64,000 nucleotides of DNA, from positions 4,526,001 to 4,590,000 of the forward strand of contig NZ_CP116257.1 in the NCBI RefSeq assembly GCF_027947595.1, read 5' to 3'. Position 1 is the stretch's first letter; every line of letters starts with the position of its first letter. Below the pieces are notes generated by a model. That model saw only the letters and a program-made list of their open reading frames with translations, was not told where the DNA came from and searched no databases. This document shows, one piece after another, positions 61,516 to 64,000 of this stretch. This stretch comes from Streptomyces lienomycini. GTDB lineage: Bacteria; Actinomycetota; Actinomycetes; Streptomycetales; Streptomycetaceae. A program made the position numbers and the translations under genes.

Positions 61516-62970
61516 ATGCCCGCTTCAACCGCCGCACCACGGCCGAACGCCGTGGTGGCGGTACTGGCCCTCGCCGGGATCGTCGTCGCGCTGATGCAGA
61601 CCCTGGTCATCCCGATCATCCCGGAGCTGCCGAAGCTCCTGGACGCGTCGGCCTCGGACGCGGCCTGGGCGGTGACCGCCACGCTGCTGGCCTCCGCGGT
61701 GGCCACTCCGGTCGTCGGCCGGCTGGGCGACATGTTCGGCAAGCGGCGGATGCTGCTGTTCAGTCTGGTGCTGCTGATCGCCGGTTCCGCGGTCTGCGCA
61801 CTGAGCGACGCGCTGGTCCCGATGGTCGCCGGCCGCGCCCTGCAGGGCCTGTCCGCCGCGGTGATCCCGCTCGGCATCAGCATCATGCGCGACGAGCTGC
61901 CGGCCGAGCGGCTGGCCGGCGCCACCGCGGTGATGAGCGCCTCCCTCGGCGTCGGCGGCGCGCTCGGTCTGCCCGCCGCCGCGCTGATCGCGGACAAGCT
62001 CGACTGGCACATGCTGTTCTGGCTCTCCGGCGCGCTCGGCGTCGTCTCCCTGGTGCTGGTGCTCTCGCTGGTGCCCGAGTCGGCGGTGCGCACCGGCGGC
62101 CGCTTCGACCTGCTCGGCGGCATCGGCATGGCCGCCGGCCTCGCGTGCCTGCTGCTGGCGATCTCCAAGGGCGGTGACTGGGGCTGGACCGCGGGCACCA
62201 CCCTCGGGCTGTTCGCGGCCGCCGTGGTGATCCTGCTGGTCTGGGGCTGGTGGGAGCTGCACACGCCCGAGCCGCTGGTGGACCTGCGCACCACCGCCCG
62301 CCGCCAGGTGCTGTTCACCAACCTGGCGTCCATCGCCATCGGCTTCTCGATGTTCGCGATGTCCCTGGTGCTTCCGCAGCTGCTGCAGCTGCCCGAGGCC
62401 ACCGGTTACGGGCTCGGCCGCTCCCTGCTGACCACGGGCCTGGTGATGGCGCCGTCCGGTCTGGTGATGATGGCGTTCGCCCCGGTCTCCGCGAAGGTCT
62501 CCAAGTCCCGGGGCCCGAAGGTGACGCTGATGATCGGCGCCCTGATCGTCGCGGCCGGCTACGGCCTGAACATCGTCCTGATGTCCGAGGTCTGGCACCT
62601 GGTCCTGGTCTCCTGCGTCATCAGCGCGGGCATCGGCTTCGCCTACGGCGCCATGCCGTCGCTGATCATGGGCGCGGTGCCGGCGAGTGAGACGGCCGCC
62701 GCGAACAGCCTCAACACCCTCATGCGGTCCCTGGGCACGTCGGTCGCCAGTGCCATCGCCGGAGTGATCCTGGCCCAGATGACCATCGACCTGGGCGGCT
62801 TCGCCCTGCCGTCCGAGGACGCGTTCAAGGTGGTCATGGCCATCGGCGCCGGCGCGGCCCTGCTGGCCTTCGCCATCGCGTCCTTCATCCCCCGGCACCG
62901 TCCCGCCGGCTCGGTGGCGGGCCCGGCGCCCGCCGACGGCGTCGCGGCGGAGCCCGCCTCCGCGCGCTGA
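61516..62970 (+). CDS. MFS drug exporter (DHA2 type, 14 helices)
   Basis: 484 residues. Motif TLVIPIIPELPKLLDASASDAAWAVTATLLASAVATPVVGRLGDMFGKRRM carries motif A, and ALQGLSAAVIPLGISIMRDELP follows. A second half with LFTNLASIAIGFSMFAMSLVLPQLLQLPEATGYGLG gives about fourteen helices, typical of EmrB/QacA proton antiporters. The divergent TetR gene is the likely repressor and the operator at 61451 the likely site. A strong hairpin follows the stop. Drug range is unknown. Confidence 0.92.
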   Translation: MPASTAAPRPNAVVAVLALAGIVVALMQTLVIPIIPELPKLLDASASDAAWAVTATLLASAVATPVVGRLGDMFGKRRMLLFSLVLLIAGSAVCALSDALVPMVAGRALQGLSAAVIPLGISIMRDELPAERLAGATAVMSASLGVGGALGLPAAALIADKLDWHMLFWLSGALGVVSLVLVLSLVPESAVRTGGRFDLLGGIGMAAGLACLLLAISKGGDWGWTAGTTLGLFAAAVVILLVWGWWELHTPEPLVDLRTTARRQVLFTNLASIAIGFSMFAMSLVLPQLLQLPEATGYGLGRSLLTTGLVMAPSGLVMMAFAPVSAKVSKSRGPKVTLMIGALIVAAGYGLNIVLMSEVWHLVLVSCVISAGIGFAYGAMPSLIMGAVPASETAAANSLNTLMRSLGTSVASAIAGVILAQMTIDLGGFALPSEDAFKVVMAIGAGAALLAFAIASFIPRHRPAGSVAGPAPADGVAAEPASAR

Positions 62971-62974
62971 CCCC

Positions 62975-63010
62975 ACGGCGCCGGTCCCCCTCCCCCGGGA
63001 CCGGCGCCGT
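62975..63010 (+). terminator. Hairpin after the MFS exporter gene
   Basis: ACGGCGCCGGTCCC / GGGACCGGCGCCGT, perfect 14-bp arms with an 8-nt loop, 4 bp after the stop codon. Confidence 0.85.
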
Positions 63011-63069
63011 TCAGGCGAACCTGGCGGGAGACGCGCGTGAGGGCACCCGGGCCCGTCGAGAACTGACCC

Positions 63070-64000
63070 GTGGAGCTGCCGCTGATCCCTCCGATGCTCG
63101 CCACCCCCGGCGCCCTGCCGTCGTCCGGACGGGACGCGCGCTGGGCCTACGAGACCAAGCAGGACGGCCAGCGCGTGGTGGTCTATCTGCCCGGCGACGG
63201 AAGCGTCCTGCTGCGCGCCCGTTCCGGCCAGGACATCACCGCCGCCTACCCCGAGCTGGCGCCGCTCGCCACCGCGCTCGGCGACACCCCCGCCGTACTG
63301 GACGGCGAGGTGCTGGCCCTGGACGAACAGGGCCGCGCCGACTTCCAGTTGCTGCAGTCCCGCATGGGCCTCGCGCACGCCCCGGCCCGCGCCGCGCACC
63401 GGGCGGCGCGGGTTCCCGTCCACCTGGTGCTGTTCGACGCCCTGCACCTGGCGGGCCGCTCCCTGCTGCGCCTGCCCTACACCGGCCGCCGCGAGCGGCT
63501 CACCGGCCTCGGCCTGAACGGGCCGTCGTGGTCGACCCCGGCCGCGCTGGTCGGGCACGGCGAACAGGCCCTGCGGGCCACCCGCGAGCACGGCCTGGAG
63601 GGGCTGGTGTGCAAGCGGCTCGACTCGGTGTACGAGCCCGGGGTCCGCTCCCGCGCCTGGATCAAGATCCGCAACATGCGCAGCGAGGACGTCGTGGTCG
63701 GCGGCTGGCTGCCCGGCAGGGGACGGCTCGGCGGCCTCCCCGGCGCCGTTCTGGTCGGCCAGCGCGCCGCGGGCCGGCTGCGCTACGTCGGCGGGGTCGG
63801 CACCGGCTGGAGCGAGGGCGAGCGCACCGAGCTGGCCGCGCTGCTGGGGGCCGCCGCCACGGACGTCTGCCCCTTCGACCCGGTACCGCCGGTGCCGGGG
63901 GCCCGCTGGGTCCTCCCCCGGCTGGTCGGCGAGGTCCGCTACAGCACCCGCACGCGGGAGGGCATGCTGCGCCAGCCGTCCTGGCTCAGGCTCCGCCCGG
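63070..64000 (+). CDS. ATP-dependent DNA ligase, truncated by the window end
   Basis: 310 codons visible from GTG with no stop before the edge. Motif I is ETKQDGQR with the adenylation lysine K30; LDGEVLALDEQGRADF, HLVLFDALHLAG, EGLVCKRLDSVYEPG and WIKIRN are motifs III to V. An OB domain begins near residue 215 (VVVGGWLPGRGRLGG) and motif VI-type WLRLRP sits at the edge. The size and start without extra domains resemble LigC-type ligases used in repair. It stands alone after the MFS terminator and may serve with the PE-domain protein in end repair. Confidence 0.88.
   Translation, partial: MELPLIPPMLATPGALPSSGRDARWAYETKQDGQRVVVYLPGDGSVLLRARSGQDITAAYPELAPLATALGDTPAVLDGEVLALDEQGRADFQLLQSRMGLAHAPARAAHRAARVPVHLVLFDALHLAGRSLLRLPYTGRRERLTGLGLNGPSWSTPAALVGHGEQALRATREHGLEGLVCKRLDSVYEPGVRSRAWIKIRNMRSEDVVVGGWLPGRGRLGGLPGAVLVGQRAAGRLRYVGGVGTGWSEGERTELAALLGAAATDVCPFDPVPPVPGARWVLPRLVGEVRYSTRTREGMLRQPSWLRLRP

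Overview
The window is very GC-rich chromosomal DNA of a Streptomyces-type actinomycete. The evidence is strong third-position GC, frequent GTG starts, ATGA/GTGA stop-start overlaps, mycothiol-linked and DUF574-type families, DmdR/IdeR iron boxes, a CebR-type operator, an isorenieratene-type carotenoid locus and many SpoIIE/PP2C-type regulators. I saw no rRNA, tRNA, prophage, transposase or CRISPR array. Both ends cut through genes: a GH42 beta-galactosidase C-terminus on the left and an ATP-dependent DNA ligase on the right.

Layout. 1-3.1 kb: beta-galactosidase tail, DUF574 methyltransferase, small membrane protein and an SPL-like radical SAM protein. 3.1-7.8 kb: iron-uptake block with two iron boxes, one before a PNPOx-like flavoprotein and one before an ATPase/lipoprotein/fused-permease siderophore ABC system. 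7.9-13.5 kb: DEDDh exonuclease, secreted lipase, MHS-type MFS carrier, EamA exporter and an LppX-like lipoprotein. 13.5-21 kb: carotenoid locus with divergent arms. The minus arm is crtI-crtB-Rieske(DUF5914)-MSMEG_6728-like and the plus arm is crtY-[crtT position]-crtU. No crtE or crtT coding sequence is present; short open frames with a ribosome-binding site sit at both expected positions. crtY and the Rieske gene each carry an apparent 1-bp frameshift, so the pathway looks broken here, or the assembly contains indels. The central promoter region holds ten 10-bp units and a duplicated 14-mer. 21.2-24.2 kb: three-gene minus-strand operon (SDR, CrtI-like oxidoreductase, SRPBCC). 24.5-28.7 kb: secreted S1 protease behind a LacI-type palindrome, small membrane protein, KefB-like antiporter and a Cys-rich small protein.

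28.8-34.3 kb: CYP152-type peroxygenase P450, SRPBCC protein, GAF/PP2C phosphatase, and a tight nucleotidyltransferase-BON-phosphoesterase operon. 34.3-39.4 kb: OGA-HAT-like acetyltransferase under a perfect CebR box, a molybdopterin oxidoreductase without the usual [4Fe-4S] cysteines plus a helical partner, a DoxX-like protein and hemerythrin, closed by a 48-bp palindrome. 39.5-47.1 kb: SDR lacking YxxxK, MFS exporter, ArsB/NhaD-like carrier that seems to start at CTG, mycothiol-dependent isomerase-like protein, fructosamine kinase-like protein. 47.2-49.8 kb: TetR-SDR-alcohol dehydrogenase operon with two abutting 17-bp operators. 49.9-57.2 kb: PucR-type regulator, Sua5/YrdC-type protein, dienelactone hydrolase, phosphoesterase, TauD-type dioxygenase, aldo/keto reductase and a stand-alone LigD 3'-phosphoesterase domain. 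57.2-64 kb: PAS-GAF-PP2C-HATPase protein, DoxX/peroxiredoxin operon, divergent TetR/MFS pair and the DNA ligase.

The most informative points are the lesioned carotenoid locus, the doubly iron-boxed uptake block with a candidate ferric-siderophore flavoprotein, the cluster-less molybdoenzyme, the three-gene NTase-BON-MPE module and the CebR-box acetyltransferase. All functional statements come from reading motifs and context; no database search was run.
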